Positions 41,660 to 50,957 of a stretch of 64,000 nt of DNA are shown one piece after another (the first letter of the stretch is position 1; each line of letters opens with the position of its first letter). Where the stretch lies: NCBI GenBank assembly GCA_008682415.1, contig VANK01000003.1:434001-498000 (forward strand). The letters are read 5' to 3'. The stretch is from Acidobacteria bacterium AB60. GTDB lineage: Bacteria > Acidobacteriota > Terriglobia > Terriglobales > Acidobacteriaceae. The notes below the pieces were generated by a model, which saw only the letters and a program-made list of their open reading frames with translations, was not told where the DNA came from and made no database searches. Position numbers and translations under genes: made by a program.

Positions 41660-42820
41660 TCACTCTTTGAAGAATCTCTTCAAGCGGAGGATACGAGCCT
41701 CGAAGCCGTACCACAGCAGGGTGGCAGCGGCGATGGCGGCGGCGAGGCGGAAAGCCACCACGGCCATGTTGCCGAGAGTTCCATACGCGTCCATCCAGCG
41801 ATCGAACCAGCCGAAGTAGACGAACACGAGGATGTGTGTCATATACATGCCATAACTAATCTTGCCCAGATACGCGAGCGGGCCGCGTCTCAGGGCTGCG
41901 TTGAAGGGATTATGCGCGCCAGTGGATGCAATTGCGGCGAGTACGGTTCCACCGAACGCCGCGGAGAGGGCCGAATCAAGCCATGCTGTGCCCCCGGCCA
42001 CGGTTCCGGCAGCCACGAAGCCGACGGCCATGCCGGCCACTGCGATTCCCAGCCATGTTCGCCGCGAGAGTTCGAGGGAGTAGAGCGCTATCGCGATCAG
42101 GCTGCCGGTGGCGATGCCGTCCAGATGCGTGAGTGTGTGTGTCGGCGTGATCCAGGGCCAATGGCAACGGCGGAATAGCGGAGAGGCGATCAGCGCGGCT
42201 CCCAGAACCGTGCATAGCGCCGCGCGACGCCGTAGTATCCGCACGACAGGCGCCCAAAGAAAGTAGTACTGCTCTTCGATAGCCAACGACCATGTGGGTC
42301 CAAGAACGGGAGGAAGATGCAGAGCGAATAGGTTCTGCAGGAAGAGCACGTAGGCCCACCAGGGAGCAGTTCGAATCGCACGGCCGAACGGCAGGCCTAC
42401 GAACCAGTCGGATCCCAGGTAACAGAGGGCCAGCACCAGCAGGTAGACCGGCCAGATGCGGAGCGCGCGCCGCGCGTAAAAGTTGCGGAAGTAGTGCGGC
42501 CTGGATCGCGCCTCCAGCAGGATAGCCGTAATCAGGAATCCGGAGAGGACGAAGAACAGGTTCACGCCCGCCCATCCCCAGAGGGAGGCTCCATACAACC
42601 ATGTTCCCTGGAGCCTGGGATGCGAGTGATAGAGGACTACGGCGAGCACGGCGATACCGCGCAGACCCTGCAACTCGGGAATGTAATTGGGGAGCCAGGA
42701 GGGCCGGCGCGAGGGGCCCGGGCCCTCATCAATGGGTGTGATGGAAGAATCCTTCCAGTATCCATCCGCCGGCCCACAGCACACCGCCAATCGCAATGGC
42801 CACGGCACAAAACCAGACAA
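41660..42820 (-). CDS. Membrane acyltransferase, family 3 (OafA-like)
   Basis: The protein has the acyltransferase-3 order: ELQGLRGIAVLAVVLYHS with catalytic His, RRALRIWPVYLLVLAL, TWSLAIEEQYYF and about ten membrane helices, ending KISYGMYMTHILVFVYFGW. These enzymes O-acylate surface sugars. The true start is unclear: in-frame TTG 42820 lies inside the upstream gene, there are further TTG/GTG codons between, and no good ribosome binding site; the family sequence begins at about 42700. It is the third gene of an operon after wzi-like and a small membrane gene, so it likely modifies surface polysaccharide. Confidence 0.82.
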   Translation of the reverse strand: MSGFVPWPLRLAVCCGPADGYWKDSSITPIDEGPGPSRRPSWLPNYIPELQGLRGIAVLAVVLYHSHPRLQGTWLYGASLWGWAGVNLFFVLSGFLITAILLEARSRPHYFRNFYARRALRIWPVYLLVLALCYLGSDWFVGLPFGRAIRTAPWWAYVLFLQNLFALHLPPVLGPTWSLAIEEQYYFLWAPVVRILRRRAALCTVLGAALIASPLFRRCHWPWITPTHTLTHLDGIATGSLIAIALYSLELSRRTWLGIAVAGMAVGFVAAGTVAGGTAWLDSALSAAFGGTVLAAIASTGAHNPFNAALRRGPLAYLGKISYGMYMTHILVFVYFGWFDRWMDAYGTLGNMAVVAFRLAAAIAAATLLWYGFEARILRLKRFFKE

Positions 42821-42992
42821 CCGTCGCCAGAAGCGGAAGGACGACCGTGAAGACTTCAGATACGTGAAGATAGGCCGGCAGGAAGGCGTAAACTGCCGCG
42901 GCGATGGCGCAGAGCGCGAAAGCGCTGAGCGCCACGATGACGATGGCCCGTCCAGCCCGCTGCATGCGTTTCGCGCCCTCGATTACGTTCAT
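42729..42992 (-). CDS. Small membrane protein of the Wzi operon
   Basis: The 87-residue protein has two hydrophobic segments (AIVIVALSAFALCAIAAAVYAF and VFTVVLPLLATVVWFCAVAIAI plus a third weaker one) and ends in FFHHTH. ATG 42992 has GAGGG upstream and lies 18 bp after the Wzi-like stop. No family is recognised. Its stop overlaps the region where the acyltransferase frame begins, suggesting coupled translation. Confidence 0.65.
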   Translation of the reverse strand: MNVIEGAKRMQRAGRAIVIVALSAFALCAIAAAVYAFLPAYLHVSEVFTVVLPLLATVVWFCAVAIAIGGVLWAGGWILEGFFHHTH

Positions 42993-43009
42993 GTCTCTGT
43001 GCCCTCGCT

Positions 43010-44854
43010 CTAGTAGCTGACCTTCTTCCGCGGGAACCAGGTCACCTGCACGTTCGTTGTCGTGACTGTCTGTTGCCCGGGCAGATAAATAGGCGCCTTA
43101 AAATGCTCGACGGTGAAGCTGCCGTTTACCTCAACATCGTGCCGAATACGCTTGACTACCTGGACTCCGATGTCATTCAGAGTCGTGCCGTATTCGATCC
43201 CGTTATAACGAATGAAATCCTTGGCCGCCTTCTGATTGCGCGCGTTCACCTGAATCCATTCGTTACCGCTCAAGTGCCACGTTAGCCAGGCCTGGCCGCC
43301 CTTGTCTTCGCGCCCGATCCAGTCGCCGAAGATCTGGCCTGCGTTGGTGTAGCCCTGCTTCTGCGCGCTTTCAAAGTACATGAAGTGTCCGCCGTCGCTG
43401 GTGGAGATCGGCGGATCGGTCCACGCTACCTCAAAGCGCGCATCGAGTTTGGGAAGGCCGGGCACATGCGACAAATAGAGCCCGGGCCGCCACGAGGCCC
43501 GTCGCGGCGCATCAATGGGCGAGACGTCATCGTGCACTTCGCCATCGGCATAGAGCGTCAACCAGCGCCGCATGTAGGGAAGACGATAGGAGAAGTCGAA
43601 TGCGCCGAAGCGCGCGCCGGGGTCGTTGCGGCTGAATTTTACGTTCGGCTGCGGAGCGGTGACGCTGAAAAAGCTCTTCAGGAACGAGTGCAGTGTGATC
43701 GGCACGTGACCCTTGCCGCCCCAGATCACGGTGCGCTCGAAACCGAACTCCAGGTTATCCGTGGGCCGGAAGCTGACCTTCTCGACGTGCACCCACGGCG
43801 CGCCTGGCGTAACCGTGTTGATGGGGCTGGGATTGCTGGCGTACTGATCGTTGGGGATGAAGTTGTGGCCGTGCATGGGGCCCACCAGAAACTCGTACCG
43901 GAAAGGGCCCGTGATGCGCGAGAGCAAGGGGACGTGCAGCGGTTCAATGCGGTTGATCTCGAAGCCGTAGATGTTCTCGGCGTTGTTGGAATAGGCGAAA
44001 GACGCGCCCTTCGCCGGCCCGAGCCACTGGTCCTGCTTGCCGAAGGAGACCTGGTGCCTCCATACCTGCGCGGATACGTACGCCTCCATCACGCGTCCCT
44101 GGGTGGTGGTGCCAATGGGGCCCATGGGGATGGTGAATTGAGGCACATTGAAGTTGAGCTGTGTCGAACCCTGGGGCGTAAACGCGGTCTCGTCGATGGC
44201 CGACATGGCATCTGCGACGCCGGTGGAGTATCCGTCTGCGGATTGTGCTCCCTGAAATTCGACGCGCCCGTAGAACGTGAATGGACCCGCGGTGGCGTAA
44301 CCGCTGGCACCCGAGTAGTTGCTGATGCCGTTTTCATAGGGACGGCCATAGTCGTTGATGACCGTCGAGCCAAGATGATAGCTGTCGCGCAGCGGCGTTC
44401 CCGAGATGCCGCGGACCACGGTGTACAGGGACTCCACCCGGCTGTGGCCCTGGTAACGCAGGCAGGGGCCGGAGAGATCGGGGGCGAGCTCGTGCTGCAG
44501 GGCCTGATAGATGTTCTTGGCTTCGTCGGTCAAGGGACCGTCGTCGGCATCCTGCAGGCGGTCTCCCACGTCCTCCAGCATCTGGGCCACGCTGGCGCGC
44601 GTCCAGGGCCGCATTCCGAGAAACACATGATCGATGAATCCGAGAGAATAGAGCCGCAGCACCGCGGGATAGATCCAGTTATCTACGGTGATGTAGGGGG
44701 ATCCCAGAGAGCCCGGCGCGCAGACCGCGGCTGTTTGGGAGGCTGGCAGATTGGCGGGTTCCGCAAAGGACATAATGCCGGATAAAGAGACGGCTCCCGC
44801 TGTAAGGGCTAGTATTCTTTTAGTCTTTCGGCCAGGGGATTGGCTGTATTTCAT
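43010..44854 (-). CDS. Capsule assembly Wzi-family outer-membrane protein
   Basis: The 614-residue protein has an N-terminal signal region (ILALTAGAVSLSGIMSFAEP), a short helical part (LRLYSLGFIDHVFLGMRPWTRASVAQMLED) and a beta-barrel of the Wzi/capsule assembly family with segments GRVEFQGAQSADGYS, VSFGKQDQWLGPAKG, EFGFERTVIWGGKGHVPIT and RWLTLYADGEVHDD. Wzi anchors polysaccharide at the outer surface. First gene of the operon with the small membrane protein and acyltransferase, which supports a role in surface polysaccharide display. Confidence 0.85.
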   Translation of the reverse strand: MKYSQSPGRKTKRILALTAGAVSLSGIMSFAEPANLPASQTAAVCAPGSLGSPYITVDNWIYPAVLRLYSLGFIDHVFLGMRPWTRASVAQMLEDVGDRLQDADDGPLTDEAKNIYQALQHELAPDLSGPCLRYQGHSRVESLYTVVRGISGTPLRDSYHLGSTVINDYGRPYENGISNYSGASGYATAGPFTFYGRVEFQGAQSADGYSTGVADAMSAIDETAFTPQGSTQLNFNVPQFTIPMGPIGTTTQGRVMEAYVSAQVWRHQVSFGKQDQWLGPAKGASFAYSNNAENIYGFEINRIEPLHVPLLSRITGPFRYEFLVGPMHGHNFIPNDQYASNPSPINTVTPGAPWVHVEKVSFRPTDNLEFGFERTVIWGGKGHVPITLHSFLKSFFSVTAPQPNVKFSRNDPGARFGAFDFSYRLPYMRRWLTLYADGEVHDDVSPIDAPRRASWRPGLYLSHVPGLPKLDARFEVAWTDPPISTSDGGHFMYFESAQKQGYTNAGQIFGDWIGREDKGGQAWLTWHLSGNEWIQVNARNQKAAKDFIRYNGIEYGTTLNDIGVQVVKRIRHDVEVNGSFTVEHFKAPIYLPGQQTVTTTNVQVTWFPRKKVSY

Positions 44855-44912
44855 AGCGCAAGTCTAGCATTCCGCCCGACGTGTTCCGGGGCCTGGAACG
44901 AGCCGCGGTTCA

Positions 44913-46262
44913 TCAGAGCACGAACGAAAGTCCGAGGACAAATACGAACGCCGCCACCGAAATGATGGTCTCGCAGATCGACCAGGTCTTCATGGTGTCG
45001 GCCACGCTGAGGTTGAGGTATTCCTTGACCAGCCAGAAGCCGCCGTCGTTCACGTGGGAGAAGATCAGCGATCCGGCGCCGGTGGCGAGGGCGAGCAACT
45101 CGGGGTGAACATTCCCGGCATGCATGGCGATGGGCGCCACAATTCCGGCGGCGGTGGTCATGGCCACGGTGGATGAGCCGGTGGAGAGGCGCATGACCGC
45201 GGCCAGCAGCCAGGCCAGCAGCAGCACGGGAACGTGCGTCTGCAGCGCGATCGCCACGAGTGCGTGGGAGACCCCGCTGTCCTGCAGGATGCGGCCGAAG
45301 CCGCCGCCCGCGCCCACCAGGAGCGTGATGGTGGCGGTGGGAGCGAGGCACTCGTTGGTGAAGCGGAGGATCGTCTCGCGGGTGAAGCCGCTCTTCTTGC
45401 CCAGCGTGTAGAAGCTCAGCAGCACCCCGGTGAGGAGCGCCATGTCATCGTTGCCCGCCAGGTGCACCACCTGGTTTGCCGTGCTGCCCACCGGGGTGAA
45501 GGCGTCTGCCCAACTGCCCACCATCATCAGGGCCACGGGGAAGAGGATGGTGAAGAGGGTCAATCCGAAGCCGGGGATCTTGGTTTCAGCGCCATGATCC
45601 ACAAACTCCGCGGCCATGGGATTGTTTTCCGGGGCGTGGACAAAGCGCGCGATGAATTTGGTGTACAACGGACCGGCGAGAACTGCGGTGGGGAGTCCGA
45701 CAGCCAGGCCGTAGAGGATGGTGCGCCCGACGTCGGCCTTGAAGATGGTGGTGGCCAGCAGCGCGGCAGGATGTGGCGGCACCAGCCCATGCACCACGGA
45801 GAGCCCGGCCACCATGGGCAGACAGGCCACAACCAGCGGTGTCCGCGTCCGTCGCGCGACGGTAAACGCGATCGGAATCAGGAGCACAAATCCCACCTCG
45901 AAGAACACCGGCAGGCCGATCACGAATCCGATTAACACCATCGCCCAGGGCAGCCGCTTTTCTCCGAACCAGCGGATCAGTGTGTTCGCAATGGTGGTGG
46001 CGCCGCCCGACTCCGCCATCATCTTGCCCAGCATGGTGCCCAGGGCGACCACCACGGCGATATGTCCGAGCGTCCCGCCCACGCCGGCTTCGAAGGAGTG
46101 CATCACGGTTGCCATGGGCATTCCCGCGGCGGCGGCGATGGCAAGGGAGGCGAGCAGCAGGCTGATGAAGGGATTAAGCCGGAAGACCGCGACCATCAGG
46201 ATGAGTCCCAGGACCGCGGCACAGGTGCAGACGAGCAGAAAGATGCTGTGGGGATCGATCAT
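44913..46262 (-). CDS. GntP-family permease (gluconate/D-serine type)
   Basis: The 449-residue inner-membrane protein has 12-14 helices and GntP signatures: GGTLGHIAVVVALGTMLGKM, GLPVFFEVGFVLLIPIAF, GLVPPHPAAL and NDGGFWLVKEYL near the end. The family carries gluconate, fructuronate or D-serine with protons. ATG 46262 overlaps the D-aminoacylase stop by four bases (ATGA), so the two are coupled; together with the divergent D-serine-dehydratase-like gene this favours a D-amino-acid or N-acyl-D-amino-acid as substrate. That is inference from neighbours. Confidence 0.88.
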   Translation of the reverse strand: MIDPHSIFLLVCTCAAVLGLILMVAVFRLNPFISLLLASLAIAAAAGMPMATVMHSFEAGVGGTLGHIAVVVALGTMLGKMMAESGGATTIANTLIRWFGEKRLPWAMVLIGFVIGLPVFFEVGFVLLIPIAFTVARRTRTPLVVACLPMVAGLSVVHGLVPPHPAALLATTIFKADVGRTILYGLAVGLPTAVLAGPLYTKFIARFVHAPENNPMAAEFVDHGAETKIPGFGLTLFTILFPVALMMVGSWADAFTPVGSTANQVVHLAGNDDMALLTGVLLSFYTLGKKSGFTRETILRFTNECLAPTATITLLVGAGGGFGRILQDSGVSHALVAIALQTHVPVLLLAWLLAAVMRLSTGSSTVAMTTAAGIVAPIAMHAGNVHPELLALATGAGSLIFSHVNDGGFWLVKEYLNLSVADTMKTWSICETIISVAAFVFVLGLSFVL

Positions 46263-47710
46263 GCGTGGGCGGGCCTCCCCGTGCGCGCCAGGAATTGCCC
46301 GGCGCGCGCCCCGGTGGTTCCCGCCGCCGTGTAGGTCAGGATCCCGTTGACCCAGACTCGCTCAATGCCCGCTGCCGCACGCACCGGTTCGGCGAAGGTG
46401 GCCGTATCGATCACCGCGTCGGCATCGAACAGCACTAAATCAGCCGCATACCCGGTCCGGATCAGCCCCCGGCCGGTCAATCCAAAACGCGCCGCGGGCA
46501 TCCCGGTCATCTTGTGCACTGCCTGCGCCAGCGGGAACAGCTTTTCCTGGCGGCAGTATCTTCCCAGAACGCGCGGGAAGGTTCCCCACAGTCGCGGGTG
46601 AGGATGGGAGTCGTGCGGCAGGCCGTCGGAACCCACCATGGTCGCGGGATGCGCCAGGATCCGCCGCATATCGCTCTCCGCAATGCTGTGATAGATCGCG
46701 CCCGCGGGCTGCAGTCGGCGCGCCGCCTCCAGTTGCGAGACGCCCCACTCCTGCGCGATCTGCTGGAGCGACTTGCCGGTCACATGCGGGTAGGCCGCGC
46801 AGCCGGTGATGGTGATCTCCACGCGCTCATCCACCTGCTTCAGATCGAGGGTCGAAGAACCCGCGGCATAGGGATAGCAGTCGGCGTATACCGCCTGGGT
46901 GGCGCGGGCGGCTTCCAGCGCCTGCAGGACCTCTTCGCTACGGCCCCAGTTATCCACGCCCGCGCACTTCAGGTGCGAGATCACCACCGGCGCGTGCGCG
47001 AACGCTCCTACGGCGAAAGCTTCGGCCATGGCATCGAGAATGCGTTCCGTCTCGGTGCGCATATGGGTCGCATACACGCCTTCAGATCCTCGGAGGAGCG
47101 CCGCCAGAGCTTCCACCTCCTCGGTCGTCGCCGCATTCGCATTGGCATAAGCCAGGCCAGTGCTCAGCCCGATTGCCCCTGCATCGAGGGCCTCCTGCAA
47201 GTCGGCGCGCATTCCCCGGAGCTCTTCCTCGGTGGCTGCCCGGTCCAGGCGGTCCATATGGTTGTTGCGGATGGCGGTATGTCCGGCCAGGGCCGCGACA
47301 TTTATCGCCGGCTGAGCCGTGCGTACGGCATTGACGTAATGCGCAAAGGTGGGATATCGAAAGTTCTCCGCCGGGCCCAGCAGGGTCATCGGGTCTGGAA
47401 CCGATCCTCGCAGACGCACGGGAGCCGCGCTGATGCCGCAGTTACCCACAATCACCGTGGTTACGCCCTGCGAGATCTTCGGCAGCATCTGAGGCGTCTC
47501 GATCACGCTGGTGTCATCGTGCGTATGTGTATCGATGAACCCTGGCGCCAGCACCAATCCGGCGCCGTCCACCTCCTCGGCAGCGCGCACGGTCAGAGTG
47601 GGTCCAATGCCGGTGATTCGCCCGTCTGCGAGAGCCACATCGACTACAGCGGCGTCCGCTCCGCTTCCATCCAGCACACGCGCATTTCGTATCACGGTTT
47701 CGCAATTCAT
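46259..47710 (-). CDS. N-acyl-D-amino-acid deacylase (D-aminoacylase family)
   Basis: The 483-residue amidohydrolase removes the acyl group from N-acyl-D-amino acids with zinc. It has FIDTHTHDD (metal histidines), VGNCGIS (bridging Cys), VISHLKCAG, and SDGLPHD with the catalytic Asp, plus the beta-sandwich halves at both ends (GADVALADGRITGIG-like start, YAADLVLFDADAV). Its stop overlaps the GntP permease start. Divergent from the D-serine-dehydratase-like gene, with only 74 bp between, so they may share control. It could release D-amino acids from peptidoglycan or D-peptide products. Confidence 0.9.
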   Translation of the reverse strand: MNCETVIRNARVLDGSGADAAVVDVALADGRITGIGPTLTVRAAEEVDGAGLVLAPGFIDTHTHDDTSVIETPQMLPKISQGVTTVIVGNCGISAAPVRLRGSVPDPMTLLGPAENFRYPTFAHYVNAVRTAQPAINVAALAGHTAIRNNHMDRLDRAATEEELRGMRADLQEALDAGAIGLSTGLAYANANAATTEEVEALAALLRGSEGVYATHMRTETERILDAMAEAFAVGAFAHAPVVISHLKCAGVDNWGRSEEVLQALEAARATQAVYADCYPYAAGSSTLDLKQVDERVEITITGCAAYPHVTGKSLQQIAQEWGVSQLEAARRLQPAGAIYHSIAESDMRRILAHPATMVGSDGLPHDSHPHPRLWGTFPRVLGRYCRQEKLFPLAQAVHKMTGMPAARFGLTGRGLIRTGYAADLVLFDADAVIDTATFAEPVRAAAGIERVWVNGILTYTAAGTTGARAGQFLARTGRPAHA

Positions 47711-47784
47711 CGGTTCGAGATTCAGAATAGACTAGCGGGAGCGGTCTGCAGGTCGCCGTCTCAAGCCCCGCAACGGAGCCTCAT

Positions 47785-49053
47785 GTGGGTACATCAAGCA
47801 CAGCATCCGCGGCACTCGTCACTCCTTTGAACAAGGGGCTCGGTTCTTTTGAGGGGTCCCTCAGCCCGGTGGACCTGGCAAGGCGCAACTGGAATCTGCT
47901 CCGCGAAGATCTGAGCCTGCCAACTGTGGCCCTGTCGCAGGATCGCCTGCTTCACAATCGCGATTGGATGCGTACCTTCATCTCCGAATACGGACTTAAA
48001 CTGGCGCCGCACGGCAAAACCACAATGGCTCCCCAGCTTTTTCAAATGCAACTTGAAGGAGGCGCCTGGGGCATCACTCTGGCGACCGCTCACCAGACGT
48101 TCGTGGCCCACGAGCACGGCGTTCGCCGCGTGCTCATGGCCAACCAACTCGTCGGTCGGCAAAACATGGAGATGGTCAGCACCCTGCTGCGCGATCCGGG
48201 ATTCACCTATTACTGTCTGGTCGACTCCCCGGCACTGGTTCATCAACTCAACGCATTCTTCGCGCCGAGGGGCCAGCAATTGAATGTGCTGCTCGAACTC
48301 GGGGTGGAAGGCGGCCGCACCGGGGTACGAAATGAGACTCAAGCCGACGACGTCCTCGCGGTGATCAAGCAACACAAATCCGTCATCCGCCTCTGTGGCG
48401 TGGAGCTCTATGAAGGCGTACTCGACGACGAAGGGGACATCCGTGCCTTTCTCCAGCGGGCCTGCGCCCTCACGGGCAGACTTCTCGCGGAAGGAACCTT
48501 CGCCGGCCGGCCCATTCTCACCGGCGCCGGCTCGGCCTGGTTCGACGTTGTTGCCGAAGAGTTCGCGAGTGCTGGCTTCGGAGAAGGAGTCGAACTGGTG
48601 CTTCGGCCCGGCTGTTATTTGACGCACGACGTCGGTTCCTATCGCAGGGCTCAGGAACGCATGCTGCGTACCAACCCCGTCGCCCACAGGATGCATACGT
48701 CGCTTCAGCCGGCCCTTCATCTCTGGGCCTGCGTGCAGTCCATTCCCGAACCCGCACGCGCCATCATGGGCTTCGGGAAGCGGGATGCAGCGTTCGACTC
48801 CGGCTTTCCCGTTGCCGCCCTCCACCATCGCCCTGGATCGGTTGGGCCCAATACCCCTCCCCCGCACTGGGAGATCACCAAGATGATGGACCAGCACGCT
48901 TACCTGCGTATCCAGCCCGGTGACGATCTCCGCGTCGGCGACATGGTTGCGTTTGACATCTGCCATCCATGCCTTACGTTCGACAAGTGGCGTGCCATCC
49001 CAGTGGTGAATACGAAGTACGACGTCATCGATGTGGTACAAACCTTCTTCTAG
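47785..49053 (+). CDS. D-serine dehydratase / D-threonine aldolase-type PLP enzyme
   Basis: The 422-residue protein is a fold-type III PLP enzyme of the alanine racemase-like DSD/D-TA family. The PLP lysine is in LAPHGKTTMAP, and the late metal site HxC pattern is in FDICHPCLTFDKW. Family members deaminate D-serine or cleave D-threonine. GTG 47785 has GGAG eight bases upstream; it overlaps an out-of-frame ATG. Divergent from the D-aminoacylase/GntP operon: together they would take up N-acyl-D-amino acids, deacylate them and deaminate the D-amino acid. Confidence 0.85.
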   Translation: MGTSSTASAALVTPLNKGLGSFEGSLSPVDLARRNWNLLREDLSLPTVALSQDRLLHNRDWMRTFISEYGLKLAPHGKTTMAPQLFQMQLEGGAWGITLATAHQTFVAHEHGVRRVLMANQLVGRQNMEMVSTLLRDPGFTYYCLVDSPALVHQLNAFFAPRGQQLNVLLELGVEGGRTGVRNETQADDVLAVIKQHKSVIRLCGVELYEGVLDDEGDIRAFLQRACALTGRLLAEGTFAGRPILTGAGSAWFDVVAEEFASAGFGEGVELVLRPGCYLTHDVGSYRRAQERMLRTNPVAHRMHTSLQPALHLWACVQSIPEPARAIMGFGKRDAAFDSGFPVAALHHRPGSVGPNTPPPHWEITKMMDQHAYLRIQPGDDLRVGDMVAFDICHPCLTFDKWRAIPVVNTKYDVIDVVQTFF

Positions 49054-49261
49054 TTACTGGCGCGTCGGAGATGCGGAAAGGGGTCGGTCGACCCCAAGTT
49101 CCTGCCGGCCAGCAACTTCTCCCCCGAGATGCTCTTTCCAACTGATACTCGGCGCGGAACTTTTTGTCTGCCTCCGGGTTCGATCTATCGACGGTGGGCG
49201 GCGATCTGCCGTCTAAAGAACGAGAAGCTCCAGCAAGAAGTTCGGAGGAGATCAGATCACC

Positions 49262-50644
49262 ATGAAGAACTTAAAGCTGAATAAGTTCAATGCCTTGGCG
49301 GCTAGCGCGGTATTGGCTTTTTCCAGCGCAACTCTCCTGGCCCAGGACTCGGCCCCCGCTGCCAACGGGGCGCGCACCGACGGTCAGATCGAGATGGATG
49401 TCGTCCAGGCGCTCGATGCCTCCCAGGCCCTAAAGAACGACCTTATTACCGCCGCCACCATTCAGACGCAGGTCACCCTTTCGGGCACGGTCGCCAGTGA
49501 TGCGGATAAACAACTTGCCGAGTCCATCGTGAAGAAGGTTCCCGGCGTCACGGGCGTCAAAAACAACCTGAAGGTCGGCAATCCACAAGACGATGCGAAT
49601 GCCGAGGCTCCCGAAGACAACACGGCGCCTCCCACCTCCGCGGATCAGGCGGACAATCAAAATTACGGGCAGCAGCCCGGCAGCGCTCAACGGCCTGAGA
49701 ACGATCAGCAGCCTGGATACAATCCGCCGCCCCAGCAGAGCCAGCCCCAGTACGGCAATCAACAGCCTCCGGCCCAGCAGCCAGACTATGGCCAGCGGCC
49801 TGCCTACCCTCAGCAACCCGGCTACGGCCAGCAGCCCCCGTATAACCAGCAGCCGCAGTATGGCCAGGCGCCCCCTCCACCCCCTCCGGGCTACGGATAC
49901 CCGCCGCCTCCCCCAGGGTACGGACGGCCGCCTTACCCTCCGCCGGCGCCAAGCTACTCGGTTGCCAATGGACCCATCACGGTCGCGCCGGGAACCGTTC
50001 TCCAGTTGCGTACGGCTGACTCCATCGACAGCAAACGGGCCAGGGAAGGAACCACCCTGGACTTCACCGTGATTCGCGACGTGACCGTTAACGGCTATCT
50101 CGCCATCCCGCGGGGCGCTACGGTGCATGGTGTCGTCACTGAGGTCAAGCACGCCGGCCAGCTCACCGGCTCGCCGGAACTGGCTCTGCAACTCACCTCG
50201 CTCGATCTGAATGGCCGCCAATACCCGCTCGAATCCGATCAGTTCAAGGTGAAAGGCCCCAGCAAAACCGGCCACACCATCGGTAACGCCATCGGAGGCG
50301 CGCTGATCGGCACCATTATCGGCGGGGCAGCGGGCGGGGGCGGGGGCGCTGCGGTGGGCGCTGTGGCGGGAGGCACCGCGGGCACTGCGATCTCCGCGGC
50401 CGGCAACCCTCGCGCCTGGATTCCAGCCGAGGCCCTGGTGACCTTCCACATCAATGCGCCGCTCACGGTGGACCCAGTCAGCCGGGAAGAGGCAATGCGC
50501 CTGGCGCAGGGTCTCTACCCCGGCGGGCCGACGCTCTACCGACGCGGCCCGCGTTCCTACGCCTATCCGGCTCCCTACGGTTACCCGCCCGTCTACTATC
50601 GCCCCTACTACATGGCAGGCGGCGGCTACTACTATTGGCGGTAA
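49262..50644 (+). CDS. Exported BON-domain protein with Pro/Gln repeats and glycine zipper
   Basis: The 460-residue protein has a signal peptide (ALAASAVLAFSSATLLAQ), a BON domain (about 38-108, TQVTLSGTVASDADKQLAE, VPGVTGVKNNLKV), a long Pro/Gln/Tyr/Gly linker (about 130-235) of QQPGYG/PQYG-type units, a beta domain (ITVAPGTVLQLRTADSIDSK) and a glycine zipper (IGNAIGGALIGTIIGGAAGG), then a Tyr/Pro-rich end (YGYPPVYYRPYYMAGGGYYY). BON domains bind phospholipid membranes; glycine zippers insert into membranes. It probably sits in the envelope. ATG 49262 follows GGAGGAGATCAGATCACC. Single gene with a hairpin downstream. Confidence 0.78.
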   Translation: MKNLKLNKFNALAASAVLAFSSATLLAQDSAPAANGARTDGQIEMDVVQALDASQALKNDLITAATIQTQVTLSGTVASDADKQLAESIVKKVPGVTGVKNNLKVGNPQDDANAEAPEDNTAPPTSADQADNQNYGQQPGSAQRPENDQQPGYNPPPQQSQPQYGNQQPPAQQPDYGQRPAYPQQPGYGQQPPYNQQPQYGQAPPPPPPGYGYPPPPPGYGRPPYPPPAPSYSVANGPITVAPGTVLQLRTADSIDSKRAREGTTLDFTVIRDVTVNGYLAIPRGATVHGVVTEVKHAGQLTGSPELALQLTSLDLNGRQYPLESDQFKVKGPSKTGHTIGNAIGGALIGTIIGGAAGGGGGAAVGAVAGGTAGTAISAAGNPRAWIPAEALVTFHINAPLTVDPVSREEAMRLAQGLYPGGPTLYRRGPRSYAYPAPYGYPPVYYRPYYMAGGGYYYWR

Positions 50645-50698
50645 GGGAGGGCAAGAACCGCTCAGCCGCCCAGACCGTGGGCCTGAACTCCCATCGCA

Positions 50699-50726
50699 GC
50701 GGGCGTCCCTGCTCCGGGACGCCCGC
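50699..50726 (+). terminator. GC-rich hairpin, probable terminator
   Basis: Perfect 11-bp stem GCGGGCGTCCC / GGGACGCCCGC with a 6-nt loop, 55 bp after the BON-domain gene. Only GTGCGTTTCCC follows, so termination is likely but the T-run is weak. Confidence 0.6.
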
Positions 50727-50824
50727 GTGCGTTTCCCGCACGATTCCGCCGGAAACCTTCCTTCTCAAGGGCCCTAGCTCCTTAGTCGTAGTCCCCCATC
50801 CAACCAAGCCATTCTCCCCTGCCG

Positions 50825-50830
50825 TATAAT
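50825..50830 (+). promoter_or_regulatory. -10 promoter element of the PpiD-like gene
   Basis: A perfect TATAAT in the 313-bp gap 50645-50957, about 130 bp before the PpiD-like start. No good -35 is seen at 17 bp, so an activated or extended form is possible. Otherwise the gap holds the hairpin at 50699-50726. Confidence 0.45.
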
Positions 50831-50957
50831 GGAACGAACCGCGTCGAGCGAGATATGACGTCCTGCCCCAGCCTGTGCGCTGGCCGGTTGCATTCCCTCG
50901 GATGCTCAGAAAAGTTTGCCGAAGGTTATCGACGCGTAGAGAGTAGAACCCTTTCCG

